DNA of 5,967 bases from Thermoplasmata archaeon (GTDB lineage Archaea > Thermoplasmatota > Thermoplasmata > Thermoplasmatales > Thermoplasmataceae), in assembly GCA_021816385.1 (NCBI GenBank), contig JAKAYJ010000076.1, positions 1-5,967 on the forward strand. Direction: 5' to 3'. The notes beneath the pieces were generated by a model that saw only the letters and a program-made list of their open reading frames with translations, did not search any database and had not been told where the DNA came from. Below, in pieces: positions 1 to 5,131 of the stretch. The position numbers and the translations under genes were made by a program. Position 1 is the first letter of the stretch; each line of letters starts with the position of its first letter.

Positions 1-48
1 TTCTTTTCCTGCTGCATGAAGCAACAGGGCTCCGTATATATATTCCAT
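1..48 (-). CDS. rpl12: Large ribosomal subunit protein L12 (P1 stalk protein), N-terminal fragment
   Basis: Only the first 16 codons lie in the window; the gene runs off the left edge. They read MEYIYGALLLHAAGKE, the characteristic start of archaeal L12/P1, whose N-terminal helices dimerise and dock on the C-terminal helices of L10/P0. The protein forms the flexible stalk that recruits GTPase translation factors. The ATG at 48 is preceded by a perfect GGAGGT (61-56) with a 7-nt spacer. The L10 stop codon lies only 14 nt upstream, so L12 is the next gene of the L11-L1-L10 cluster. A strong ribosome-binding site suits a protein needed in several copies per ribosome; that link is inference. Identity is secure from the N-terminus and the position after L10. 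Confidence 0.93.
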   Translation of the reverse strand, partial: MEYIYGALLLHAAGKE

Positions 49-55
49 TCTTTTT

Positions 56-61
56 ACCTCC
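56..61 (-). promoter_or_regulatory. Strong Shine-Dalgarno site of L12
   Basis: GGAGGT on the minus strand, 7 nt before the L12 ATG, in the short gap after the L10 stop. It is among the best matches to the 16S rRNA 3' end in this window. Confidence 0.85.
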
Positions 62-62
62 T

Positions 63-989
63 TTATCCGAACAGGGCTCCAAACCCTGCAGCCCCATCCT
101 CTTCCTTGGGCTTTTCTTCCTTTGTCTCTTCCTTAGTTTCCTCGGGTTCTCCCTCGAGCTCGTTCTGAAGTGCCGAAGCCTGCGATGCTGCCTTCAGAAT
201 GAACGATGCCATATTGTTCTCATCTATGAAATTGGCTGCCATTGCAAGGGACTCTGCCTGCATTCTTGCCTTCACTATTAATTCTGGCATTATTTCATTC
301 ACAATGAATGTTATGTCAGTTGCAAGGAACTTACCCTGCGAGAAAGCAGATGCAATGTCAGACATTACCTTTTCTGGTGTCAGGGACATGGCTTCCCTGT
401 CAAATATGATGCCATCTTCGTATGCAGATACTACATCAAGGCCTACATCAAGAGGAAGAATTTCAAGTTTCTCAAGTATCTTTGCCTTTTCTTTTGATAT
501 CTTGTCCCCTTTCTTGACAAAGAGCATTTCCTTCTTTATTACTATTTTTCCCTTCTCGATAGCTGCCTGTAAACCGACTTTCTGAAACTCACTGATCATT
601 GGGCCTGGAGGAAAGTTTGTATCCTTGGCTGGTACAACTATATCCTCTTCAGCAATTTCTCCACCCCTTGCAGCTGACTTTTGCCTGTTCTTTTCCAGTT
701 TTGAGTACAGCTTTGCAGGTGAGTCTGTTGTTGTGACAAGTGCGATCTGGCCTCCGACGAATGCCTTCAGTTTATCTATATTTTTCTTTCCTGCCTTTTC
801 AAGAGCTTTTTCAAGAAGCGTCCCTCTTACCACTCTTATTGATGCTTCTCCTCTCAGTGCCCTTCTTATTCCCTGCAACTGTTTGTTCCTTATTCCCTTG
901 ATGCTCACAAACGCAGTTACCGGGCTTTCTGAGATTGTTGATGCAATATGATCAACAAGATCAACTTTCCATTGAGGTGTAACTGTCAT
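63..989 (-). CDS. rplP0: Large ribosomal subunit protein L10 (P0, acidic stalk base)
   Basis: 308 residues, normal for archaeal P0. It anchors the L12 dimers on the 23S rRNA and L11 at the GTPase centre. The N-terminal ~105 residues (WKVDLVDHIA, then KGIRNKQLQGIRRALRG) are the rRNA-binding domain. The FPPGPMISEFQKVG stretch and the following ~75 residues match the insertion domain found in archaeal and eukaryotic P0 but not in bacterial L10. The ~205-275 region is helical and should carry the L12-binding helices. Residues ~281-298 form a Glu/Lys-rich low-complexity hinge, followed by the conserved tail GFGALFG that contacts translation factors. The ATG at 989 shares one base with the L1 stop (TGATG) and has a GGTGAT Shine-Dalgarno inside the L1 3' end (1000-995, 5-nt spacer), implying translational coupling. 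Gene order and sequence make the call secure. Confidence 0.97.
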   Translation of the reverse strand: MTVTPQWKVDLVDHIASTISESPVTAFVSIKGIRNKQLQGIRRALRGEASIRVVRGTLLEKALEKAGKKNIDKLKAFVGGQIALVTTTDSPAKLYSKLEKNRQKSAARGGEIAEEDIVVPAKDTNFPPGPMISEFQKVGLQAAIEKGKIVIKKEMLFVKKGDKISKEKAKILEKLEILPLDVGLDVVSAYEDGIIFDREAMSLTPEKVMSDIASAFSQGKFLATDITFIVNEIMPELIVKARMQAESLAMAANFIDENNMASFILKAASQASALQNELEGEPEETKEETKEEKPKEEDGAAGFGALFG

Positions 990-1630
990 CAGAAATCACC
1001 TTCATCTATCTTTACAGCTTTACCCATTGTTGTTTTTATGTATATGCTGTCTATGTTCCCGTAACCTTTTTCAAGATGGGAAGTGATCCTCTTTATGACT
1101 TCTCTCACATTATCTGCTATATCCTTCTCCGGCATTGTCTTCATTCCAACGGGTACGTGGAATGTTCTCTTATCCCTGCTTCTCACTCTAACTGTTTTTT
1201 TCAGTGAGACTATAAGACTTGAGGGGTCCTGGCTTGGTGGTACGGCTCTGGGTATTTTTCCTCTTGGACCAAGAACCTGACCTAGTGATCTACCGATCGT
1301 TGTCATAAGATTTGCTTCCGCAAGGAAGAAATCTGCCTGATTCACTATTTTCTTGAATCCTTTCTTGTCTTCGGCGAATTTGGATAGGTCCTCCGCGCCA
1401 AAAACATAATCGGCTGTATCCTTCACTTTTCCTCTCATCTCTTCACTCCCGAATAAGGCAACCTTGATCTCCTTTCCTCTTCCTTTAGGAAGTGATATCT
1501 CATCGTTAATCCTGTTTTTTGGGTTGCTTAAATCAACCCCTTTCAGGTTAACTGAAAGATCTAGAGATTCTGTAAATTTCCTCTCCTTCGACTCCTTTAA
1601 CGCTTGTTTCACTTTTTCTTCTATTGACAT
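989..1630 (-). CDS. rpl1: Large ribosomal subunit protein L1
   Basis: 213 residues from the chosen start, usual for archaeal L1. It binds the L1 stalk of 23S rRNA (release of deacylated tRNA) and in other organisms represses its own mRNA. The L1 signature GRSLGQVLGPRGKIPRAVP lies at residues 113-131 in domain II, and the N-terminal NLKGVDLSNPKNRI segment is typical of archaeal L1. I place the start at ATG 1630 because an AGGAGGG site sits 4-5 nt before it. An in-frame ATG at 1648 lies upstream of that site and would add six residues (MPQEGN). The gap from the L11 stop is 92 nt and contains a TATA-like element and a hairpin, so L1 may be transcribed both from the L11 promoter and from its own. 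The 3' end overlaps L10 by one base. Confidence 0.96.
   Translation of the reverse strand: MSIEEKVKQALKESKERKFTESLDLSVNLKGVDLSNPKNRINDEISLPKGRGKEIKVALFGSEEMRGKVKDTADYVFGAEDLSKFAEDKKGFKKIVNQADFFLAEANLMTTIGRSLGQVLGPRGKIPRAVPPSQDPSSLIVSLKKTVRVRSRDKRTFHVPVGMKTMPEKDIADNVREVIKRITSHLEKGYGNIDSIYIKTTMGKAVKIDEGDF
995..1000 (-). promoter_or_regulatory. Shine-Dalgarno site of L10 inside the L1 coding sequence
   Basis: GGTGAT on the minus strand, encoding part of the L1 C-terminus (Gly-Asp), 5 nt before the L10 ATG at 989. Together with the TGATG junction it marks coupled translation of L1 and L10. Confidence 0.75.
1521..1558 (-). other. Two abutting hairpins within the L1 mRNA (candidate structure)
   Basis: Reading the minus strand, 1558-1540 forms a perfect 7-bp stem (CTTTCAG/CTGAAAG) with a 5-nt loop. 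It is followed without a gap by 1539-1521, a perfect 6-bp stem (GGGTTG/CAACCC) with a 7-nt loop. They fall at L1 codons ~25-38, about 72 nt into the gene. Archaeal L1 is known to repress its own mRNA through a site in the early coding region or leader, so the position is suggestive. However, this stretch also encodes a conserved part of L1, so chance is possible, and I could not recognise the asymmetric-loop L1-binding motif. Confidence 0.3.
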
Positions 1631-1634
1631 ATTT

Positions 1635-1641
1635 CCCTCCT
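1635..1641 (-). promoter_or_regulatory. Shine-Dalgarno site that sets the L1 start
   Basis: AGGAGGG on the minus strand, immediately before the ATG at 1630. The alternative ATG at 1648 lies upstream of this site, so ribosomes positioned here would use 1630. Confidence 0.8.
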
Positions 1642-1654
1642 GAGGCATTGCCGC

Positions 1655-1676
1655 AGTAAAACGGGTTTGTTCTACT
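1655..1676 (-). other. Hairpin in the L11-L1 intergenic leader (candidate)
   Basis: On the minus strand AGTAGAAC and GTTTTACT pair as an 8-bp stem (one G-U) around a 6-nt loop AAACCC, 25 nt upstream of the L1 ATG. The pairing is complete in minus-strand RNA, while the plus strand would have an A-C mismatch, consistent with a structure in the L1 transcript. No U-tract follows, so it is not a classical terminator. Function is unknown. Confidence 0.35.
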
Positions 1677-1708
1677 ATAGCTTCTGTATCCCCTATTGAA
1701 ATGTGGAA

Positions 1709-1718
1709 TTAAATATTT
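1709..1718 (-). promoter_or_regulatory. Candidate internal promoter of L1-L10-L12
   Basis: The minus strand reads GGGAAAATATTTAATTCC directly after the L11 stop codon: a purine-rich BRE-like GGGAAA followed by an AT-only TATA-like element centred near 1713. Initiation ~26 nt downstream would give a leader of about 57 nt before the L1 ATG, containing the 1655-1676 hairpin. Prediction by eye only. Confidence 0.35.
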
Positions 1719-1722
1719 TCCC

Positions 1723-2196
1723 TTATTCTATCTTTATTTCTCCGCTAATTATCAATTTCTGGACATCTCTTGCATCCTTTCCATCCACCTTTATTCCAGA
1801 TGAAAAAGCCGTTCCCAGAACCTCAAGCACTGCACCCTTAAGATCGTTGGCCATCATGGAATCCTTCTTTGCCTGTGCGACCTTCTTTATCTGTTCAAGG
1901 GTAGCATCTCCAGCGGTTACTTCCTTTCTCTTTCCAGAAGCTGTCTGAATTCCAAGCTCCTTCTTCAGCAGTGCTGATGTTGGAGGGACTCCTACCTTGA
2001 TCTCGTATGTTTTCTTTGCTGCATCTGTAACAGTCAGGATTATTGGAACCTGCATTCCTGCGAAATCCTTGGTTTTCTCATTAATTTCCTTGACGACCTG
2101 CCCCAGGTTAAGTCCCAGAGGTCCCAGGGCTGGACCGAGAGGTGGTCCTGTGGACGCCTTGCCTCCTTCAACCATTGTTCTTACTTCTTGTGCCAT
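1723..2196 (-). CDS. rpl11: Large ribosomal subunit protein L11
   Basis: 157 residues. It binds the GTPase-associated region of 23S rRNA beside the stalk base. The N-terminal domain carries the conserved glycine/proline-rich segment at residues ~11-30 (GGKASTGPPLGPALGPLGLN), and residues ~70-145 are the RNA-binding C-terminal domain (PPTSALLKKELG...). Archaeal L11 normally begins MAQxVxxMVEGG, so I start at ATG 2196. An in-frame ATG at 2223 would add nine residues (MKHIYPLII) without family support, and it lies at the edge of the proposed TATA box. No Shine-Dalgarno precedes 2196, and a TATA-like octamer is centred ~30 nt upstream, so the message is probably leaderless or nearly so. It is the first gene of the stalk-protein cluster and is divergent from the ComB-family gene. 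Confidence 0.97.
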   Translation of the reverse strand: MAQEVRTMVEGGKASTGPPLGPALGPLGLNLGQVVKEINEKTKDFAGMQVPIILTVTDAAKKTYEIKVGVPPTSALLKKELGIQTASGKRKEVTAGDATLEQIKKVAQAKKDSMMANDLKGAVLEVLGTAFSSGIKVDGKDARDVQKLIISGEIKIE

Positions 2197-2222
2197 GATA
2201 ATCAAAGGGTATATGTGTTTCA

Positions 2223-2230
2223 TTTTAATA
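2223..2230. promoter_or_regulatory. Candidate shared TATA box of the L11 / ComB-family divergent promoter
   Basis: The octamer reads TTTTAATA on the plus strand and TATTAAAA on the minus strand. Its centre is ~24 bp from the ComB-family GTG (2251) and ~30 bp from the L11 ATG (2196), both near the TATA-to-start spacing expected in archaea. A run of A residues (AAAAAAG on the minus strand) precedes it in the L11 direction and could act as a BRE. The whole intergenic region is 54 bp. A weaker alternative for L11 is ACAATATTTA near 2258-2268 (minus strand). Confidence 0.5.
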
Positions 2231-2250
2231 CTTTTTTACTTTTACCATGT

Positions 2251-2910
2251 GTGGAAGTAAATATTGTAAATGGTAGAAAGGAAAATTTATTTTCTAAAAA
2301 CCCAAAGATTCTCATAGATATATACAGATCAACCACTACTATGCCGCTTATGTTGAAAAGGGGTGCTACCAGGATACTCCCCGTAAGCTCTGTTTCAGTT
2401 GCAAAGGAGATGAAGGGTGAACATCCTGATTACATAATCGCCGGGGAGAGATATGGGTTCAAAGTTCCCGGATTCCAGATGAGCAATTCCCCATATGAGG
2501 TTATGAATACTCAACTGGAAGGTAAAACCATCATTTTCACGTCTACAAATGGAACTAAGGTCCTGAATAAAATAAAGCATTCTGAAGTGATATTTATCTG
2601 CTCCTATGCCAATGTGTTTGCAACCCTTCCCTTACTTAAGAATTTCAATGCTATTGATGCAGTTCTTTCCGGGAGGCCAGATGGCTATGCAGATGAGGAT
2701 TATTACTTTGGAATGTTTGTCAAGACATACCTGGAAACAGGAAAGGACCAGTTTGATTATTATATCGAACAGACCAGGAAGGGCCAGGGTACGAAAAGAC
2801 TCAGTATGATAGGTGGGAAGAAGGATGTGGAACTATGCCTTCAAAGGGACCTTGTTCCCTTCCCGGTTATTTTTCAGAATGGAGAGATCGTCAGAAAACC
2901 TCAGGAATAA
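2251..2910 (+). CDS. ComB-family protein (2-phosphosulfolactate phosphatase-like)
   Basis: 219 residues from a GTG start. The pattern of conserved blocks fits the ComB family: IDIYRSTTT (residues 22-30; family form IDVLRATTT), GERYGFKVPGFQMSNSP (65-81), TSTNGT (97-102), and SGRPDGYADED (140-150; family form AGxxG...ED). Characterised ComB hydrolyses 2-phosphosulfolactate to sulfolactate in coenzyme M synthesis. No coenzyme M use is expected in a non-methanogenic thermoplasmatal lineage, so the substrate here is uncertain. GTG 2251 is chosen because it gives an N-terminus of family length and sits ~24 bp from a TATA-like box; there is no Shine-Dalgarno, so a leaderless start is likely. An in-frame ATG at 2188 would overlap the L11 gene and add 21 residues without family resemblance. 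The last 20 bp overlap the convergent mptE-like gene. Confidence 0.8.
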   Translation: MEVNIVNGRKENLFSKNPKILIDIYRSTTTMPLMLKRGATRILPVSSVSVAKEMKGEHPDYIIAGERYGFKVPGFQMSNSPYEVMNTQLEGKTIIFTSTNGTKVLNKIKHSEVIFICSYANVFATLPLLKNFNAIDAVLSGRPDGYADEDYYFGMFVKTYLETGKDQFDYYIEQTRKGQGTKRLSMIGGKKDVELCLQRDLVPFPVIFQNGEIVRKPQE

Positions 2911-3544
2911 AGGTAAATTCTTTCCCAGTTCTTTCCCTCACCGAATCAAGTATTATCATCTCTGCGAATCTCAGTTTTTTTTCCTTATCCCTGCTTCCGT
3001 ATTTACTCACAGGTTTCCTGAAATCAAAGCCATCCAGCCTGATAGAGTTCGCTTCAAGAAACTGAGCCAGTTTTACGGCCCTGTCCCCATCAGTAAAGCC
3101 GTGTAAATTTAACAGGCTTTCTGTGCTCTGAGACTGGCATGTACCGAGGAAATCTCCCTTCAGTAATGGGACAAATTCAAGAATTTTCTTTATGTTGTCT
3201 CCGTGGGCATGTATACACAGTATTGATCCATTCCTCCAGCAACTCATGATCCTGTCGAGATTTCCGTCAAGATCTGTTACGATTACATCAGGTATTAAGT
3301 CTTTGAACCTTTCTATTGCGGAATCAGCAATGATAGTAACCATGCCAGTTTCCTTTCTATCCACAGCTTGTCCTGCCGGTCCATAGATGATAAAATCACC
3401 TTTCCTGAACTTGTTGATTCTTTCAATAAACGCTATCTGGTGAACTGCCATTGCACTCAGGATTTCTGTAGCAGCAATATCAGATCTACAGTCTATTTCA
3501 AGCTCCTTGCAGACTCTTTCATATAGATCATCCCAAAGAATCAT
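2891..3544 (-). CDS. mptE: MptE-like 6-hydroxymethyl-7,8-dihydropterin pyrophosphokinase (DUF115 family)
   Basis: 217 residues, cytosolic in appearance. The archaeal MptE family transfers diphosphate from ATP to 6-hydroxymethyl-7,8-dihydropterin, a step toward tetrahydrofolate-type or methanopterin-type C1 carriers, replacing bacterial FolK. Diagnostic blocks are PDVIVTDLDGNLDRI (about residues 85-99), GSILCIHAHGDN (about 106-117), GFTDGDRAVKLAQFLEA (about 149-165) and RLDGFDFRKPVSKY (about 169-182). The N-terminal ~80 residues are the more variable domain preceding the catalytic core. The ATG overlaps the stop of the upstream DUF373 gene as ATGA and no good Shine-Dalgarno is visible, so translation is probably coupled. 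The 3' end runs 20 bp into the ComB-family gene on the opposite strand. Family assignment is from recalled motifs. Confidence 0.82.
   Translation of the reverse strand: MILWDDLYERVCKELEIDCRSDIAATEILSAMAVHQIAFIERINKFRKGDFIIYGPAGQAVDRKETGMVTIIADSAIERFKDLIPDVIVTDLDGNLDRIMSCWRNGSILCIHAHGDNIKKILEFVPLLKGDFLGTCQSQSTESLLNLHGFTDGDRAVKLAQFLEANSIRLDGFDFRKPVSKYGSRDKEKKLRFAEMIILDSVRERTGKEFTFIPEVF
2975..2982 (+). terminator. Candidate oligo-T terminator for the ComB-family transcript
   Basis: Eight consecutive T residues on the plus strand, about 65 nt after the ComB-family stop and inside the mptE-like gene on the other strand, where they encode lysines. Archaeal RNA polymerase can terminate at such T-runs without a hairpin. 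Since the two genes overlap, termination must occur within the neighbour's coding region. Confidence 0.35.
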
Positions 3545-4671
3545 GTTTGATCTTTACTTGTATAACTTCCTGATCCGAGAAAGGCCATTCTTTTTCTGTG
3601 TACAGCAGCTGTGACCAGTGCAATGGCTATACCAACTGTGATTATGATTACTGATTCGAGAGCCTGATTAAACCCAACGTATTTAAGTGAATATCTCAGG
3701 TATCCAAGTATCCCGAGGATCAGAAATTCTGCAGAAAGTGAAAATGAAACAGCATAGAACAGGGTATCTGATCTTGGAGACCCGCCGATATAGATATCTG
3801 CTATCTTGAATAATGCTCTTGTGACTATGGAAACATATACCCATAATCCAAAGATCTGCAGAAAGTAAAGGATCCTGTCTAGTGGAAGCATCTTCAGGTC
3901 ATAGAGAATGGGATAAGTAGATGCTATTCCTACAAGGAATATCCCAATGGACACTATTGTTGATATGAACATTACCCTGGCTTCTTCTGAATAGGCTTTA
4001 ACCTCATTTAGAACCCTGTCAATCTTTGTTCTGATATCAAAACCACGCTCTGTGAAATACCCCCCTAGAACTACAATGACGAGTGTGTATGCATACAGGG
4101 AAGGACTTGTTGTCAATCTTCCAGTCAGGTCGAAGAATGCTACGAAAGAAAGAACTGCAACACCATATACAAGAAGGATCAGTCCCACTGGAATAAAGAT
4201 TTTCTTGAGGAGTTTCTTGTCTTTCATTGCCTTTACAATATAATAATAAAGCGATTCTATATTCTGATTATGCCTTACAATTATGTGCTTTACATATCTA
4301 ATTTTTGTTCTGGAAAGAATTAGTGGGATTACATAATCATCTTCTGCGCCATCTGAAATCAGGATGCAATCTGAATATTTCCCATCAGAAAATACACTGT
4401 CAAGCTGACTTGAAATGATCTCGTCTGATTTTTCGCCCACATCATCATCACCTGTAACAAGGGCTATTTCAACATCATCTCCTCTTGATTGCAGGTCTTC
4501 ATAATGTTTAAGCGCCCCAAAAAGAGCATTTGCATCTGAATCTTCTGGATCGGCAGTTATAAGCTTTACTGCGGCATTATAGCACTGGGAGTATCCTACA
4601 ACCGGTCCTTTAACACCGGACTTCTCTCCGTAATCATTATCCCTGTCTATATTCAGAATTAGAGTGGTCAT
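3541..4671 (-). CDS. DUF373 family membrane protein
   Basis: 376 residues. The N-terminal ~150 are soluble and match archaeal DUF373: NIDRDNDYGEKSGVKGPVVG (7-26), TADPEDSDANALFGALKHYE (39-58), ALVTGDDDVGEKSDEIISSQLD (70-91) and ILISDGAEDDYVIPLILSR (103-121). These Asp-rich blocks are reminiscent of a metal- or nucleotide-binding Rossmann-like fold, but no activity is established to my knowledge. The C-terminal half has about six hydrophobic segments, near 158-180, 192-206, 233-256, 267-288, 303-325 and 338-357, so the protein is an integral membrane protein with its N-domain probably cytosolic. The ATG at 4671 has a TATA-like TTTAAGTATA ~30 bp upstream and no clear Shine-Dalgarno. It overlaps the mptE-like start by 4 nt, so the two are one operon. 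The family is clear; the function is not. Confidence 0.85.
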   Translation of the reverse strand: MTTLILNIDRDNDYGEKSGVKGPVVGYSQCYNAAVKLITADPEDSDANALFGALKHYEDLQSRGDDVEIALVTGDDDVGEKSDEIISSQLDSVFSDGKYSDCILISDGAEDDYVIPLILSRTKIRYVKHIIVRHNQNIESLYYYIVKAMKDKKLLKKIFIPVGLILLVYGVAVLSFVAFFDLTGRLTTSPSLYAYTLVIVVLGGYFTERGFDIRTKIDRVLNEVKAYSEEARVMFISTIVSIGIFLVGIASTYPILYDLKMLPLDRILYFLQIFGLWVYVSIVTRALFKIADIYIGGSPRSDTLFYAVSFSLSAEFLILGILGYLRYSLKYVGFNQALESVIIITVGIAIALVTAAVHRKRMAFLGSGSYTSKDQT

Positions 4672-4687
4672 TGCCCCTTATCTGCAT

Positions 4688-4706
4688 GTATAAGAATATA
4701 CTTAAA
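4688..4706 (-). promoter_or_regulatory. Probable promoter of the DUF373-mptE operon with a small inverted repeat
   Basis: The minus strand has TTTAAGTATA (4706-4697), a TATA-like element ~30 bp before the DUF373 ATG, giving a leader of only a few nucleotides. An imperfectly placed inverted repeat GTATA-agaa-TATAC (4688-4701) overlaps its downstream half. The repeat is short and AT-rich and may be chance. The gap from the winged-helix gene stop is 52 bp with no T-run terminator, so read-through from upstream cannot be excluded. Confidence 0.4.
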
Positions 4707-4723
4707 TTTATGTGTAAGATAAT

Positions 4724-4939
4724 TTACTTGGTTACGTAATAACCCGCACTTTTTTGCCTCGCAATCCTCTTTACATAGGATTTGTTCAATAATTCCTGGA
4801 GAGCAGCATTAACAAGTGCTTTCCCTAGATTTGAGGCTTTCATTATGTCATCTGCAGTTTTCAGTTTATCCTCTGATACTGCATTTATTTTTTTCAGTGC
4901 ATCGTAAACCTTTTTTGCGTTTACTGATAATTCATCCAT
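4724..4939 (-). CDS. Small basic winged-helix DNA-binding protein
   Basis: 71 residues, 14 Lys/Arg against 8 Asp/Glu by hand count, net charge about +6. The layout is a compact winged helix: helix 1 LSVNAKKVYDALKKI (4-18), helix 2 TADDIMKAS (28-36), recognition helix KALVNAALQELLNKSY (40-55), then a two-strand wing VKRIARQKSAGYYVTK (56-71) rich in basic residues. There is no ligand or dimerisation domain beyond this. It could be a single-domain transcription factor or an abundant chromatin-associated protein; the sequence does not decide. The ATG at 4939 lies ~25 bp from an AT-rich TATA-like stretch within a 17-bp palindrome and has no convincing Shine-Dalgarno, so a leaderless start is likely. 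It is divergent from HMG-CoA synthase. Confidence 0.8.
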   Translation of the reverse strand: MDELSVNAKKVYDALKKINAVSEDKLKTADDIMKASNLGKALVNAALQELLNKSYVKRIARQKSAGYYVTK

Positions 4940-4954
4940 TTTATTCCCAGTGAG

Positions 4955-4971
4955 ATAGATATTATATCTAT
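4955..4971. promoter_or_regulatory. 17-bp palindrome over the winged-helix gene promoter (candidate operator)
   Basis: ATAGATAT-T-ATATCTAT: perfect 8-bp inverted arms around one central base. It is 16-32 bp upstream of the ATG at 4939, covering the place where the TATA box of this gene is expected (centre ~25 bp upstream). A dimeric repressor bound here would block TBP. The adjacent gene encodes a DNA-binding protein, so autoregulation is a reasonable guess. The low sequence complexity (only four G/C in 17) weakens the case. Confidence 0.5.
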
Positions 4972-5100
4972 TTATTTTTTATTGATATTATTCTTTAATT
5001 GTTTTTGCTTACAGTTCATGTCATGTTTGCAGATTTTCTCCTTATTTTTTGAATTTATGAACTTTTGATTAGTCATTTGTCGAAGCCATATTTAACAATT

Positions 5101-5108
5101 TTTAAATA
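5101..5108 (+). promoter_or_regulatory. Probable TATA box of HMG-CoA synthase
   Basis: TTTAAATA is centred ~27 bp before the ATG at 5132, which is ideal for a leaderless transcript. It overlaps an in-frame upstream ATG (5108), arguing against that ATG as the start. A second candidate, CATATTTAA at 5087-5095, would give a start near 5118 and a short leader. Confidence 0.55.
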
Positions 5109-5131
5109 TGTTTGAAATTTTAACCCCAGAT

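Larger units (their letters stand above)
4940..5131. other. AT-rich divergent intergenic region
   Basis: 192 bp between the winged-helix gene and HMG-CoA synthase. Apart from the palindrome at 4955-4971 and the HMG-CoA synthase TATA candidates, I see no open reading frame with family character, no tRNA, and no box C/D motif pair. It is the longest non-coding stretch in the window. Confidence 0.7.

Noticed and set aside
90..150. Low-complexity CT-rich tract as a DNA repeat
   Set aside because: It is explained by the Glu/Lys-rich hinge of P0 on the minus strand.
199..951. Plus-strand reading frames opposite L10
   Set aside because: They are antisense shadows of L10; the Ser/Phe-rich composition mirrors the Lys/Glu-rich sense codons.
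1631..1648. Upstream in-frame ATG as start of L1
   Set aside because: It lies 5' of the AGGAGGG site, which is correctly spaced only for the ATG at 1630, and the extra residues MPQEGN have no family support.
2197..2223. Upstream in-frame ATG as start of L11
   Set aside because: It abuts the proposed TATA box, and archaeal L11 begins at the MAQ-type N-terminus found at 2196.
2188..2250. ATG 2188 as start of the ComB-family gene
   Set aside because: It would overlap L11 and add 21 residues (including a Phe/Leu-rich run) unlike ComB N-termini; the GTG at 2251 gives a normal length.
4980..5100. Possible small RNA in the winged-helix/HMG-CoA synthase spacer
   Set aside because: No paired C and D boxes, no stable stem and no tRNA-like features; only AT-rich sequence.
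5108..5131. ATG 5108 as start of HMG-CoA synthase
   Set aside because: It overlaps the best TATA box and adds MFEILTPD ahead of the usual family N-terminus.
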